Assembly: GCA_017599285.1 (NCBI GenBank)
Contig: JAGFXX010000001.1
Coordinates: 2,170,001-2,234,000, forward strand
Length of the DNA stretch: 64,000 nucleotides
Direction: 5' to 3'
Source: Cereibacter azotoformans
GTDB lineage: Bacteria > Pseudomonadota > Alphaproteobacteria > Rhodobacterales > Rhodobacteraceae
Below are positions 16,399 to 26,163 of this stretch, piece by piece. The first letter of the stretch is position 1. The number at the start of each line of letters is the position of its first letter. The notes under the pieces are model-generated. The model was not told the origin of the DNA. It did not search any database and saw only the letters and a program-made list of their open reading frames with translations. The position numbers were made by a program, and so were the translations under genes.

Positions 16399-18380
16399 TC
16401 GGCGGCCACTCCTTCTTCAGCGGCGGCGGGCAGCGCCACCCGGAACACGGTGCCGCCTCCGTCGCGGGGGCGGTGGGTCAGGCGGCCGCGGTGCATCTCG
16501 ACGATGGTGCGGCAGATGTTCAGCCCGATCCCCATGCCCTCGGCCTTGGTCGAGGTAAAGGCATCGAACAGCCGGTCGGCCACCTCGGGCGCGATGCCGG
16601 GGCCGCGGTCGGCCACCTCGATCACCGCGCCGCCGGGCTCGGCGCGCAGGCTGACGGTCAGCGCGTCGCCGCGCCCCCCCTCGCCCATCGCCTCGATCCC
16701 GTTGCGCATGAGGTTGATCAGAAGCTGCTCGAGCAGGATGCGATCCGCGAGCACCGGCGCCACCGGCGAAAGGTCGAGGGCAATCCGCACGCCGCGGGCG
16801 CGCGCGTCCGACGAGAGGAAGCCCGCCGTCTCGCGCACCACCGACGCCAGATCGAGCGTGGTGAAGCGCGGCTCGCGCTTGCGGACGAGATCCTGGATGC
16901 GGCGGATGATCTGGCCCGCCCGGTCGGCCTGATGCGACAGCTTGGACAGCGCCGACGCCAGGAGCACGGGGTCCGCCCGGCCCTGAGCGAGAAGGTTCGC
17001 GGCCCCGGCCGCATAGCTCGCGATCGCCGCAAGCGGCTGGTTCAGCTCGTGCGCCAGCGTCGAGGCCATCTCGCCCAGCGTCACCAGACGGCCGGTCCGC
17101 GCAAGGCTTTCCTCCTGCTCGCGGGCGTGGCGGGCGGCGCGACGGGCCTCGGTGATGTCGATGATCGAGCCCATCCAGCCGCGATGCATCCCCTTGGCGT
17201 CGATCAGCGGCGCCTCATAGACCTGCACATCGATCTCGCGGCCGTCGCTGCGGCGGAAGCGCGTCTCGAAGCTCTGCGGAACGTCGCCCCCTTCGGCGAG
17301 GATGCGCTGGCGGCGCAGCGTCTCGTCCAGCCGGTCGGGCGCCCAGTAGGGCATCGGCTGGTCGCGCCCCACCAGGTCGGCCGCACTCCAGCCCACCAGC
17401 TTGCAGAAGGCCGAGTTGGCATAGAGCACGCGCCCGGCGTGATCCTTGGCGCGCAGGCCCACGGTCAGGCTTTCCTCCATCGAGCGGCGGAAGGCCATCT
17501 CCTCGTTCAGCCGCAACTCGACCGCCCGCCGGCGCTTGCCGTTGCGGTAGAGCGCCAGCAGAGCCAGAACGGCAAAGGCCGCCAGCCCGGCGATGGCGGC
17601 GGGCAGGAAGGCGCGGGTGAAGGGCGCCCCCCCTTCGTAGGAGGTGATCCGCAGCGCCGCACCGGGGATCGGCGGGTCGAAGCTGATCGTGTGGCTCGGG
17701 CTGTCGGCCCCCGGCGTCCCGCGCGAGCGGCTGGCGCGCACGGCGCCGCTGCCGTCGAGCAGCCAGACCGCATATTGTTCGGCGATCCACCAGGGGATGT
17801 GCCGCTCGAGCATCAGGGGCAGGGACACGGTGGCGGTGATGACGCCCTCGGCGCCCTGCGGCCTCAGTCCCATGGTCACGGTCTGCCCGTCCATCAGCGC
17901 ATAGGCCGGCCGGGCCCGCGGCCCGATCCGCAGAAGCTGCGTGGCGAGTGCGTCGTCGGCGCTGGTTTCGGCAGGCCCCGGCACCGCGCGGCGGATCCGC
18001 CCCGCGCCGTCATGCCAGACGATCGAGAGGATCTCGGGGTTGGCCGCGATGTGGCTCCGGGCGCGCGCCTCGAGCACGGCGGCGGGCGTTCCCCCCGCCT
18101 CGTCGAGCGCAAGCCGCGCCAGCATGTCCTCATCGACCGAGAGCTGGAACCGCAGCGTCTGCTCGACCCAGAGGGCATCCGTGGCCAGCTTGGTGCGGAG
18201 CTGCTCGGTCTCGCTGCGGCCCGCGATCCAGACAGCGGCGCCGACCAGCGCCAGAAGCGCCACGATGGCCAGGAGCGGCATCAGCGACAGCAGGTCCAGC
18301 CGCCCGCGATCCGGGGGTGGCTCGAGCGCCCAAGGCTCGCCCGGACGTGCGCCCGCCTGCCGGCCCGACCGCTGCTGCAC
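16395..18380 (-). CDS. dctS: C4-dicarboxylate sensor histidine kinase DctS
   Basis: The 661-residue membrane kinase has a first transmembrane helix near 33-53, a periplasmic sensor region of about 210 residues, a second helix near 258-278, and a cytoplasmic PAS domain near 300-405 (GRVLYANSAFCKLVGWSAADLVGR). The kinase core has phospho-acceptor His in STLAHELNQPLAAIASYA near 440, the N box LMRNGIEAM, G boxes EVADRGPGIAPE and GMGIGLNICRTIVE. It senses dicarboxylates such as succinate and malate and phosphorylates DctR. Start is GTG 18380 with GGAGG six bases upstream; a nearby ATG at 18384 is out of frame. Confidence 0.94.
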   Translation of the reverse strand: MQQRSGRQAGARPGEPWALEPPPDRGRLDLLSLMPLLAIVALLALVGAAVWIAGRSETEQLRTKLATDALWVEQTLRFQLSVDEDMLARLALDEAGGTPAAVLEARARSHIAANPEILSIVWHDGAGRIRRAVPGPAETSADDALATQLLRIGPRARPAYALMDGQTVTMGLRPQGAEGVITATVSLPLMLERHIPWWIAEQYAVWLLDGSGAVRASRSRGTPGADSPSHTISFDPPIPGAALRITSYEGGAPFTRAFLPAAIAGLAAFAVLALLALYRNGKRRRAVELRLNEEMAFRRSMEESLTVGLRAKDHAGRVLYANSAFCKLVGWSAADLVGRDQPMPYWAPDRLDETLRRQRILAEGGDVPQSFETRFRRSDGREIDVQVYEAPLIDAKGMHRGWMGSIIDITEARRAARHAREQEESLARTGRLVTLGEMASTLAHELNQPLAAIASYAAGAANLLAQGRADPVLLASALSKLSHQADRAGQIIRRIQDLVRKREPRFTTLDLASVVRETAGFLSSDARARGVRIALDLSPVAPVLADRILLEQLLINLMRNGIEAMGEGGRGDALTVSLRAEPGGAVIEVADRGPGIAPEVADRLFDAFTSTKAEGMGIGLNICRTIVEMHRGRLTHRPRDGGGTVFRVALPAAAEEGVAAE

Positions 18381-18518
18381 CCATGCCTCCTGCCCTTGCG
18401 CGCGTGCGACAAGCTGTCATGGCCGCCGCCCCTTGCGGAAACCCACAATAGCGGGAGCGCGTGCGGACTGGCAAGGAAGGCCGGAACCGCCGGGAGGGCG
18501 GCACACAGGAGGATAGTC

Positions 18519-19523
18519 ATGACGTTCCGTCGCAACCTTGCCGTGCTGGCAGGGTCGGCCGCGCTTGCGCTCGCCGCAGCCCTGCCGGCGCTGGCCCAGC
18601 CGATCGTGATCAAGTTCAGCCACGTCGTCGCCCCCGATACGCCGAAGGGCAAGGGCGCGGCGAAGTTCGAGGAGTTGGCCGAACGCTACACCGACGGCGC
18701 CGTCGATGTCGAAGTCTATCCCAACAGCCAGCTCTACAAGGACAAGGAAGAGCTTGAGGCCCTGCAACTGGGCGCGGTGCAGATGCTCGCCCCGTCGCTG
18801 GCCAAGTTCGGCCCGCTCGGCGTGCAGGATTTCGAGGTCTTCGACCTGCCCTACATCTTCAAGGGCTATGACGCGCTGCATACCGTGACCCGCGGAGAAG
18901 TCGGCCGGATGCTGTTCTCCAAGCTCGAGGACAAGGGCATCAAGGGCCTCGCCTACTGGGACAACGGCTTCAAGGTCATGTCGGCCAACAGCCCGATCGC
19001 GACGCCCGATGATTTCCTCGGGCTCAAGATGCGGATCCAGTCCTCGAAGGTGCTCGAGGCGCAGATGAACGCGCTCGGCGCCGTGCCGCAGGTCATGGCC
19101 TTCTCGGAGGTCTATCAGGCGCTGCAGACGGGTGTGGTGGACGGCACCGAGAACCCGCCCTCGAACATGTTCACCCAGAAGATGCACGAGGTGCAGAAGC
19201 ACGCCACCGTGTCGAACCACGGCTACCTCGGCTATGCGGTCATCGTGAACAAGCAGTTCTGGGACGGCCTGCCCGAGGACGTTCGAGCCGGTCTCGAGAA
19301 GGCGCTCGACGAGGCGACCGACTATGCCAACTCGATCGCCAAGGAAGAGAACGACGCGGCCCTTCAGGCGATGAAGGACGCCGGCACGACCGAGTTCCAC
19401 GAGCTGAGCCCCGAAGAGCTTGCCGCGTGGGAAGAGGCGCTCGCCCCGGTCCATGAGGACATGGCCGGCCGCATCGGCGCCGAGACCATCGCCGCCGTCA
19501 AGGCCGCAGCCGCCGGCCACTGA
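18519..19523 (+). CDS. dctP: TRAP C4-dicarboxylate transporter, periplasmic binding protein
   Basis: The 334-residue solute receptor has a signal peptide (RRNLAVLAGSAALALAAALPALA, cut before QPIV in broken form) and the DctP fold: IKFSHVVAPDTPKGKG near 30-45, the ligand-carboxylate Arg in LKMRIQSSK near 170, and TGVVDGTENPPSNMF near 208-222. It binds succinate, malate and fumarate for the DctQM symporter. ATG 18519 follows CAGGAGGATAGTC, a very strong RBS. It is divergent from dctS and separated from dctQ by a stable hairpin, which fits the excess of binding protein over membrane subunits. Confidence 0.96.
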   Translation: MTFRRNLAVLAGSAALALAAALPALAQPIVIKFSHVVAPDTPKGKGAAKFEELAERYTDGAVDVEVYPNSQLYKDKEELEALQLGAVQMLAPSLAKFGPLGVQDFEVFDLPYIFKGYDALHTVTRGEVGRMLFSKLEDKGIKGLAYWDNGFKVMSANSPIATPDDFLGLKMRIQSSKVLEAQMNALGAVPQVMAFSEVYQALQTGVVDGTENPPSNMFTQKMHEVQKHATVSNHGYLGYAVIVNKQFWDGLPEDVRAGLEKALDEATDYANSIAKEENDAALQAMKDAGTTEFHELSPEELAAWEEALAPVHEDMAGRIGAETIAAVKAAAAGH

Positions 19524-19535
19524 GGCCAGTCCTTC

Positions 19536-19568
19536 GGGCGGGCAGCCGGTGTCGCCGGCCGCCCGCCC
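19536..19568 (+). terminator. Intercistronic hairpin between dctP and dctQ
   Basis: GGGCGGGC-A-GCCGG (19536-19549) pairs with CCGGC-C-GCCCGCCC (19555-19568) with one mismatch. It begins 13 bases after the dctP stop and ends 40 bases before dctQ. Such elements partly terminate or protect the upstream message so that the binding protein is made in excess; that is inference here. Confidence 0.6.
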
Positions 19569-19607
19569 TTGCCTTTCCCGCAACATCCTAGCCTCAGGAG
19601 GGTCGCC

Positions 19608-20249
19608 ATGATGCGCCTTCTCGACCGGCTGGAAGAGACGCTCATCGCCTCGCTCATCGCGGCGGCGACCGGGCTGATCTTCGCCTCGGTCGTCCACCGC
19701 TACTCGCTGGGCATTCTTGCCGATGGCGTGGCCTTCTTCCGCAGCCACGATCTGCCCGAACTGTCGGCCATGATGCGCAGCGCCTATTTCTGGCTGCGCG
19801 GCGTCAACCTCGTCTGGGCGCAGGAGCTGTGCATCATCCTGTTCGTCTGGATGGCCAAGTTCGGCGCAGCCTACGGCGTGCGCACCGGCATCCATGTCGG
19901 CATCGACGTGCTGATCAACAAGCTCGACATGCGCCGGCGCGGCTTCTTCATCCTGCTCGGGCTGATGGCGGGGGCGCTCTTCACCGGCATCATCGCCACC
20001 CTCGGGGGCAACTTCGTCTGGCACATGTCGCAGACCAGCGCGATCTCGCCCGACCTCGAGATGCCGATGTGGATCGTCTATCTCGCGATCCCGCTCGGCT
20101 CGGCGCTGATGTGCTTCCGCTTCCTGCAGGTCGCCTTCACCTTCTGGCGCACCGGAGAGCTGCCGCACCACGACCACGGCCATGTCGAGGGGCTGGACGA
20201 AGAGGCCGAGGCCATCGCCGACAGCCCGCTGACGTTGAAGGACAAGTGA
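19608..20249 (+). CDS. dctQ: TRAP C4-dicarboxylate transporter, small membrane subunit
   Basis: DctQ is the four-helix small subunit of the TRAP transporter. The 213-residue protein has hydrophobic segments near 17-35, 78-95, 115-135 and 160-178, with the family motif WAQELCIILFVWMAKFGAAYGVRTGIHVGID in pieces over 73-105. The C-terminal tail is His/Glu-rich (LPHHDHGHVEGLDEE), which is not needed for the family fold. Start 19608 has GGAGGG five bases upstream; the next codon is also ATG (19611) and could be used instead. Confidence 0.94.
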   Translation: MMRLLDRLEETLIASLIAAATGLIFASVVHRYSLGILADGVAFFRSHDLPELSAMMRSAYFWLRGVNLVWAQELCIILFVWMAKFGAAYGVRTGIHVGIDVLINKLDMRRRGFFILLGLMAGALFTGIIATLGGNFVWHMSQTSAISPDLEMPMWIVYLAIPLGSALMCFRFLQVAFTFWRTGELPHHDHGHVEGLDEEAEAIADSPLTLKDK

Positions 20250-20250
20250 G

Positions 20251-21576
20251 ATGAACGCAGCCCTCATCTTCGGCGGTCTCATCGCCCTGATGCTCACCGG
20301 CATGCCGATCTCGATCGCGCTCGGCCTGACGGTGCTGACCTTCCTCTTCACCATGACCACGGTGCCGATCGACACGGTGGCGCTGAAGCTGTTCACCGGG
20401 ATCGAGAAGTTTGAGATCATGGCGATCCCGTTCTTCATCCTCGCCGGCAACTTCCTGACCCACGGCGGGGTCGCCAAGCGGATGATCAACTTTGCCACCG
20501 CGATGGTCGGCCACTGGCACGGCGGCCTCGGGCTCGGTGGCGTCTTTGCCTGCGCGCTCTTTGCGGCCGTGTCGGGGTCTTCGCCCGCCACGGTGGTCGC
20601 CATCGGCTCGGTCATCCTTCCGGCCATGGTGGCGCAGGGCTTCCCCACCCGGTTCGGCGCGGGCGTCATCACCACGAGCGGCGCGCTCGGGATCCTCATC
20701 CCGCCCTCGATCGTGATGGTGATGTATTGCGTGGCCACCTCGGGGATGCTGGTCGAGGGGCCGGACGGCCGGATCGTCGATGCCGCCTCGGTGGGCGAGA
20801 TGTTCATCGCGGGCGTCATTCCCGGCATGATGCTGGCGGGCATTCTGGCGCTGACCACCTGGTATCGCGCCCGCAAGTTCGGCTATCCGCGCCTCGCGAA
20901 GGCCAGCTGGGCCGCGCGTTGGCAGGCGTTCCGGCGCGCGATCTGGGGGCTTCTGCTGATCTTCGTCGTGATGGGCGGGATCTACAGCGGCACTTTCACC
21001 CCCACCGAGGCCGCGGCGATGAGCGCCGTCTATGCCTTCGTGATCGCCGTCTTCGTCTACAAGGACATGACGCTTCGCGACGTGCCGCGGGTGCTGCTGC
21101 AATCGGCCAACATGTCGGCCATGCTGCTCTACATCATCACCAACGCGGTGCTGTTCAGCTTCCTGCTCACGCACGAGAACATCCCGCAGGCGCTGGGGCA
21201 GTGGATGGTGGATTCGGGCCTGACCTGGTGGATGTTCCTGATCGCGGTGAACATCATCCTGCTGATGGCCGGCAATTTCATGGAGCCCTCGTCGATCGTG
21301 CTGATCATGGCGCCGATCCTGTTCCCGGTCGCGGTGCGCCTTGGCATCGACCCGGTGCATTTCGGGATCATGATCATCGTGAACATGGAGGTGGGCATGT
21401 GCCATCCACCCGTAGGCCTGAACCTCTATGTGGCCTCGGGGATCACCCGGATGGGCATCACCGAACTGACCGTCGCGGTCTGGCCCTGGCTGCTCACGAT
21501 GCTGGGCTTCCTCCTGCTCGTGACCTACGTGCCGCAGATCTCGCTGTTCCTGCCGCAACTGCTCGGGATGCACTGA
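20251..21576 (+). CDS. dctM: TRAP C4-dicarboxylate transporter, large membrane subunit
   Basis: DctM is the sodium- or proton-coupled transport subunit. The 441-residue protein has around 12 hydrophobic segments and the TRAP motifs GMPISIALGLTVL near 12-24, MAIPFFILAGNFLTHGG near 58-74, AAVSGSSPATVVAIGSVILPAM near 108-129 and the repeat GNFMEPSSIVLIMAPILFPVA near 343-363. It starts one base after the dctQ stop (TGAGATG), completing the dctPQM operon. Confidence 0.96.
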   Translation: MNAALIFGGLIALMLTGMPISIALGLTVLTFLFTMTTVPIDTVALKLFTGIEKFEIMAIPFFILAGNFLTHGGVAKRMINFATAMVGHWHGGLGLGGVFACALFAAVSGSSPATVVAIGSVILPAMVAQGFPTRFGAGVITTSGALGILIPPSIVMVMYCVATSGMLVEGPDGRIVDAASVGEMFIAGVIPGMMLAGILALTTWYRARKFGYPRLAKASWAARWQAFRRAIWGLLLIFVVMGGIYSGTFTPTEAAAMSAVYAFVIAVFVYKDMTLRDVPRVLLQSANMSAMLLYIITNAVLFSFLLTHENIPQALGQWMVDSGLTWWMFLIAVNIILLMAGNFMEPSSIVLIMAPILFPVAVRLGIDPVHFGIMIIVNMEVGMCHPPVGLNLYVASGITRMGITELTVAVWPWLLTMLGFLLLVTYVPQISLFLPQLLGMH

Positions 21577-21585
21577 GGAAGCCAT

Positions 21586-21621
21586 CTGCGGGCGGGCCGT
21601 CCCCGGATGGCGCGCCCGCAG
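21586..21621 (+). terminator. Hairpin at the end of the dctPQM operon
   Basis: CTGCGGGCG (21586-21594) pairs perfectly with CGCCCGCAG (21613-21621), 10 bases after the dctM stop. The loop is 18 bases and no U run follows, so it is a likely but not classical terminator. Confidence 0.5.
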
Positions 21622-21726
21622 CCCCAGAGGGACCGAAGCGACCCGCCCGTCTGGAGCCCCCCTGCTTCGGAACCATCCGGCAAGGCGGATGTTGAGCCCG
21701 CAGACATTCATGCCCGGAGAACCATC

Positions 21727-21981
21727 ATGAAGAAAGTGCTTTTCATTCTGCCGGTCGTGGCCCTGTTCGCCGGCTGCGAGACTGCGGACCAGACGACTGC
21801 GGCGAGCGCCCTTGGCGGCGCGGCCCTCGGAGCGGCGGTCTCCAGCGACAACGACCGTGTGCAGGGCGCGGCCCTTGGCGCCGCGGCCGGTGCGATTGCG
21901 GGCACGCTGATCGGCCCGGCGGGCAACGGCACCTGCTACTACCGCAACGCGCGCGGCCAGCGGTTCACCGGGCCCTGCTGA
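21727..21981 (+). CDS. Small glycine-zipper lipoprotein
   Basis: The 84-residue protein begins MKKVLFILPVVALFAGC, a lipoprotein signal with lipobox LFAGC (modified Cys at 17). The mature part has two small-residue glycine-zipper stretches (ALGGAALGAAVSSD and ALGAAAGAIAGTLIG), the pattern of OsmB/SlyB-type proteins that pack in or on membranes, and a short C-terminal CYYRNARGQRFTGPC that could form a disulfide. RBS is CCGGAGAACC. It would be processed by Lgt (gene at 2194). The function is unknown; similar proteins are often stress-induced. Confidence 0.88.
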   Translation: MKKVLFILPVVALFAGCETADQTTAASALGGAALGAAVSSDNDRVQGAALGAAAGAIAGTLIGPAGNGTCYYRNARGQRFTGPC

Positions 21982-22008
21982 CACGCCTCGCGCAGGGCGC
22001 GGAGGGCC

Positions 22009-23706
22009 TCAGGGCAGGATCTCGAACCGGTCCACGTCCACGATGCCCCGGTCGGTGATCTTGAGATGCGGGATCACCGGCAGCGCGAGAAAGGCCAGCT
22101 GGAGGAACGGCTCCTCCAGCGTCACGCCGAGGCCGCGCGCGGCCTCGCGCAGCGCCACCAGCGCATCCCGCACCTCCTCGAACGGGCGCAGGCTCATCAG
22201 CCCGCCCACCGGCAGGGCGAGTTCGGCGAGGATTTCGCCCTCGGCCGCCACCGCGAACCCGCCCTCGATCTCGCGCAGCCGGTTGGCGGCCAGCGCCATG
22301 TCGGCGTAATCCACGCCGACCACCGCCAGGTTGTGGTGGTCGTGGCAGACGGTCGAGGCGATCGCGCCGCGCCTCATCCCGAAGCCCCGCACGAATCCCA
22401 CGGCGCGCCCGCCGTTCCGGCCATGCCGCTCGATCACCGCGATCCGGGCAAGGTCGCGGGACGGGTCGGGGCGCTTGTCGCCGTCCACGGGCTCGATCGC
22501 GTCCGTCAGATGTTCGGTGATGATCTTGCCCGGCAGGATGCCGATCACCGGCGTCTCGGCCCGGTTGCCGGGGCAGCGGAAGGCCGCGGCCTCCACCGGC
22601 GCCACCCGCACCGAGGCCCGCGCCACCGGCGCAACCGTTCCGCGGGCCGCGAAGGCCCCGGCATCAACCACCACGCCGCCGGCCACGACCAGCCCGGCGT
22701 GGCAGCCCTCGAGCGACTCCAGCGCCACCACATCCGCCCTCTTGCCCGGCGCGATCAGGCCGCGGTCCTTCAGCCCGAAGGCCTCGGCCGCCGACAGGCT
22801 CGCGGCGCGGTAGACGGCCAGTGGCGGCGCCCCCAGCCGGATCGCGGTGCGGATCATGTGGTCGATATGGCCATGCTCGGCGATGTCGAGGGGGTTCCGG
22901 TCGTCGGTGCACAGGCACAGGTAGGGCGAATGCCGCTCGGTCAGCAGCGGCACGAGCGCCTCAAGATCCCTCGAGACCGATCCTTCGCGGATCAGCACCC
23001 GCATCCCCTTGCGCAGCTTCTCGAGCGCCTCCTCGGCGGTCGTGGCCTCGTGTTCGGTGCGGATGCCGGCCGCGATGTAGCCGTTCAGATCCTTGCCGCG
23101 CAGCAGGGGCGCGTGGCCGTCGATGTGCCGGCCGCGGAACGCCTCGAGCTTGGCAAGGCAGCCCGCGTCCTTCGCCAGCACACCGGGAAAGTTCATGAAC
23201 TCGGCCAGTCCGATCACCCGCGGATGATCCATCAGCGGCACGAGATCCGCCGCCTCAAGCGCCGCGCCCGCCGTCTCCATGTGGGTCGAGGGCACGCAGG
23301 AGGACAGCTGCACCCGCAGGTCCATCACCAGATGCTCGGCGGCCTCCAGAAAATAGCGGATGCCTTCCAGCCCGCAGACATTGGCGATCTCGTGCGGATC
23401 GCAGATCGCCGTGGTGATGCCGCGTGGCGTCACGCAGCGGTCGAACTCGAACGGGGTGACGAGCGAACTTTCCACATGGAGATGGGTGTCGATGAAGCCG
23501 GGGACGAGGATCCTGCCCCGGCAGTCGATCTCGCGCCGGCCCTCGTAGGTTCCGAAGGTGCCCACGATCCGGTCGCCGCAGATCGCCACGTCCGTCTGCA
23601 CCAGTTCGCCCGTCACGAGGTCGAAGATCCGGCCGTTCTTCAGCACGAGATCGGCCGGAGCCTTGCCCCGCCCCTGGTCGATGAGATCGGAAAGGCTGCG
23701 CCGCAT
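22009..23706 (-). CDS. ade: Adenine deaminase
   Basis: The 565-residue amidohydrolase turns adenine into hypoxanthine and ammonia for purine salvage. Motifs are the metal HxH in [11 protein letters not shown] near 82-92, [13 protein letters not shown] near 116-128, [19 protein letters not shown] near 276-294 and a C-terminal [12 protein letters not shown] near 443-454 typical of bacterial Ade (COG1001). Length fits the family. ATG 23706 has an ideal RBS (CAGGAGGATCC); a longer frame upstream is ignored. It is monocistronic and divergent from the DMT exporter gene. Confidence 0.95.
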   Translation of the reverse strand: MRRSLSDLIDQGRGKAPADLVLKNGRIFDLVTGELVQTDVAICGDRIVGTFGTYEGRREIDCRGRILVPGFIDTHLHVESSLVTPFEFDRCVTPRGITTAICDPHEIANVCGLEGIRYFLEAAEHLVMDLRVQLSSCVPSTHMETAGAALEAADLVPLMDHPRVIGLAEFMNFPGVLAKDAGCLAKLEAFRGRHIDGHAPLLRGKDLNGYIAAGIRTEHEATTAEEALEKLRKGMRVLIREGSVSRDLEALVPLLTERHSPYLCLCTDDRNPLDIAEHGHIDHMIRTAIRLGAPPLAVYRAASLSAAEAFGLKDRGLIAPGKRADVVALESLEGCHAGLVVAGGVVVDAGAFAARGTVAPVARASVRVAPVEAAAFRCPGNRAETPVIGILPGKIITEHLTDAIEPVDGDKRPDPSRDLARIAVIERHGRNGGRAVGFVRGFGMRRGAIASTVCHDHHNLAVVGVDYADMALAANRLREIEGGFAVAAEGEILAELALPVGGLMSLRPFEEVRDALVALREAARGLGVTLEEPFLQLAFLALPVIPHLKITDRGIVDVDRFEILP

Positions 23707-23876
23707 GGATCCTCCTGTGCCGGACACCAGAGAAACCCATGCCCGCCGCCGCGTCCAGCGGATTGCGGCAGCGCCGGAAGAGCCTGATCGGTGATGTCGT
23801 CGGCAGGGTGTGCCATTCGCCCTTGCGCCCGGCGGCCGGGAGTGATCCTTCTCTCGTATCAATCCGAGAGAGTCCC

Positions 23877-24797
23877 ATGCATCCGCTGCGCGGCATCGGC
23901 CTGAAGGTCGCCTCCGTCCTCATCTTCATCATCATGTCGGCGCTCATCAAGGCGGCCTCGGACCGGGTGCCGGCGGGCGAGGCGGTCTTCTTCCGCTCGT
24001 TCTTCGCCATGCCCGTGATCATCGTCTGGCTGATCTGGCGGCGCGAGTGGCGCACCGGGCTGCGCGCGGTCAACCCGATGGGTCACGTCTGGCGCGGGCT
24101 GGTGGGGACTCTGGCGATGGGGCTGGGGTTTGCCGGTCTCGCCTATCTGCCGCTGCCCGAGGTGACGGCGCTCGGCTATGCCGCCCCCCTCCTCACGGTG
24201 ATCTTCGCCGCCATGTTCCTCGGCGAGGAAGTGCGCGCCTTCCGCATCTCGGCCGTCATCCTCGGGCTGGTGGGGGTGCTGATCGTGCTGTCGCCGCGCC
24301 TGACGCTCCTGTCGGGCGGGGTGGGCCATCGCGAAGCCTTCGGCGCCTCGCTCGTGCTGGGGGGCGCGGTCTTCGCGGGCCTCGCGCAGGTCTTCATCCG
24401 CAAGCTCGTCCATACCGAGGCGACCGCGGCCATCGTCTTCTATTTCTCGCTGACGGCCACGCTTCTGTCCTTTGTCACCCTCCCCTTCGGCTGGGTCTGG
24501 CCCACACCGGCCGAGGCCGCGCTGCTGACCGGGGCGGGCATCCTGGGCGGGGTGGCGCAGATCCTGCTGACCTCGGCCTACCGCCACGCCGATGCCTCGC
24601 TGATCGCGCCGTTCGAATATGCCTCGATGATCTTCGCGCTGCTGATCGGCTTCTTCGTCTTTGCCGAGGTGCCCACGCTCGTGATGCTGGCCGGCGCGAG
24701 CCTCGTGGTCAGCGCGGGCATCCTCATCATCTGGCGCGAGCGTCGGCTGGGGCTGGAACGGGCACGCCAACGCAAGGCGATGACCCCGCAGGGCTAG
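23877..24797 (+). CDS. EamA/DMT-family transporter
   Basis: The 306-residue inner-membrane protein has ten hydrophobic helices arranged as two EamA repeats (each about 140 residues), e.g. [26 protein letters not shown] near 98-123 and its counterpart [20 protein letters not shown] near 240-260. Such proteins (RhaT, YdcZ, RarD relatives) export metabolites or amino acids; the substrate cannot be told. The RBS region is part of a small TCTCTC/GAGAGA stem (23850-23871). Its stop codon TAG shares the palindrome CTAG (24794-24797) with the stop of the convergent frcK. Confidence 0.9.
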   Translation: MHPLRGIGLKVASVLIFIIMSALIKAASDRVPAGEAVFFRSFFAMPVIIVWLIWRREWRTGLRAVNPMGHVWRGLVGTLAMGLGFAGLAYLPLPEVTALGYAAPLLTVIFAAMFLGEEVRAFRISAVILGLVGVLIVLSPRLTLLSGGVGHREAFGASLVLGGAVFAGLAQVFIRKLVHTEATAAIVFYFSLTATLLSFVTLPFGWVWPTPAEAALLTGAGILGGVAQILLTSAYRHADASLIAPFEYASMIFALLIGFFVFAEVPTLVMLAGASLVVSAGILIIWRERRLGLERARQRKAMTPQG

Positions 24798-25390
24798 GGC
24801 CAGCGGATCCGCCGGTCCGCCGGGGCCGAGCCGCCGATCACCCGCCGCACGTTCGGCATGTCGTTCGAGGCCACCCACGCCGCCCCGCCCGGCCGTGCCG
24901 CCCACCGCGCAAGCAGCCGCCGTTCGAGTTCGGCCTCGGGCACGTCGAGAAAGAGCGTGAGGTCGAAGAAGCCGCGCAGCCGCCGCCACGGCTCTTCGTC
25001 GAGCAGCAGGTAGTTGCCCTCGACCACAAGGATGCGGTCCTCATCCGTCACCACGTCGGCGCCGGCACGGGCCAGTTCCATCGCGCGGTCGAAGACCGGG
25101 ATCGCGATCTCGCCCCCCGCCCGCAGCCGCTCCATGAGGTTGAGAAAGCCCCGGACGTCGAAGGTCTCGGGCGCGCCCTTGCAGTGCGCAAGCCCGCGGG
25201 CGACCAGCACGCGATCGTCGAAGTGGAACCCGTCCATCGGCACGAGGCGGGCGCCGGCGCCGAGGGCGGCCACCAGCGCCTCGGCCAGCGTGGATTTCCC
25301 CGCCCCCGGCGGCCCGGCGAGCGCCACCACGAACCGCTCCCGCCCCTCCGCCGCCGCCCGGATCTCCTGCGCGAGCGCCTCGGGGCTCAT
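24794..25390 (-). CDS. frcK: FrcK-like kinase of the fructose transport operon
   Basis: The 198-residue protein is a P-loop kinase of the phosphoribulokinase/uridine kinase group: Walker A AGPPGAGKST near 26-35, then PMDGFHFDDRVL near 51-62, PVFDRAMELA near 99-108 and ILVVEGNYLLL near 118-128. Position at the end of frcBCA matches frcK of Sinorhizobium meliloti; its substrate there is not firmly settled, and fructose or a nucleoside-type substrate are both possible. Start overlaps the frcA stop as ATGA. Confidence 0.85.
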   Translation of the reverse strand: MSPEALAQEIRAAAEGRERFVVALAGPPGAGKSTLAEALVAALGAGARLVPMDGFHFDDRVLVARGLAHCKGAPETFDVRGFLNLMERLRAGGEIAIPVFDRAMELARAGADVVTDEDRILVVEGNYLLLDEEPWRRLRGFFDLTLFLDVPEAELERRLLARWAARPGGAAWVASNDMPNVRRVIGGSAPADRRIRWP

Positions 25391-26163
25391 GCGAACTCGT
25401 TCAGTTGCTCGGGCGCCATGGCGCCGGTCATCAGCGCCACGGCATCGGACATGGAATGGCGCCGGGGGTCGATCACGCAGAGCCTCTGTCCCAGCCGGTG
25501 GACATGCACGCGGTCGGCCACCTCGAACACATGGGGCATGTTGTGGCTGATGAGCACTATGGGCAGGCCGCGCCGCTTCACATCGAGGATCAGCTCGAGC
25601 ACGCGGCGGCTCTCCTTCACGCCCAGCGCCGCCGTCGGCTCGTCCATGATCACCACCTTCGAGCCGAAGGCCGCGGCGCGCGCCACCGCCACCCCCTGCC
25701 GCTGCCCGCCCGAGAGGGTCTCGACCGCCTGCCCGATGTTCTGGATCGTCATCAGCCCCAGCTCGGTCAGCTTCTCGCGCGCCTTGTGCTCCATCGCGGC
25801 GCGGTCGAGGGCACGGAACCACCGGCCCATGATGCCCGGCTTGCGGATCTCGCGCCCGAGGAACATGTTGTCGGCAATCGAGAGCGCGGGCGACAGCGCG
25901 AGGTTCTGATAGACCGTCTCGATCCCCGCCTCGCGCGCATTGAGCGGCGAGGCAAAGTTCATCGGCTTGCCGTCGAGCTCGATCGTGCCCTCGTCCACCC
26001 GGATCGCGCCGGACAGCGCCTTGATCAGCGAAGACTTGCCCGCGCCATTGTCGCCGATCACCGCGAGAATCTCGCCGGGATAGAGGTCGAAGTCGCAGTT
26101 GTTGAGCGCCGTGACCCGGCCGTAGCGTTTCACGAGGCCACGGGCCTTCAGGATCGGTTCCAT
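25387..26163 (-). CDS. frcA: Fructose ABC transporter, ATPase
   Basis: The 258-residue ATPase has Walker A GDNGAGKSS near 38-46, ABC signature LSGGQRQGVAVARA near 147-160 and Walker B VVIMDEPTAALG near 166-177. It is a single-domain ATPase, unlike the duplicated 500-residue RbsA/AraG type, which is characteristic of the Frc group. Start ATG 26163 overlaps the last base of frcC (TGATG). The P-loop reads GKSS rather than GKST, a common and conservative variant. Confidence 0.94.
   Translation of the reverse strand: MEPILKARGLVKRYGRVTALNNCDFDLYPGEILAVIGDNGAGKSSLIKALSGAIRVDEGTIELDGKPMNFASPLNAREAGIETVYQNLALSPALSIADNMFLGREIRKPGIMGRWFRALDRAAMEHKAREKLTELGLMTIQNIGQAVETLSGGQRQGVAVARAAAFGSKVVIMDEPTAALGVKESRRVLELILDVKRRGLPIVLISHNMPHVFEVADRVHVHRLGQRLCVIDPRRHSMSDAVALMTGAMAPEQLNEFA

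Noticed and set aside
23850-23871. TCTCTC/GAGAGA stem covering the RBS of the DMT exporter as a regulatory hairpin
   Set aside because: Only six pairs with a 10-base loop; too weak to claim without comparative support, so it is only mentioned in the gene entry.
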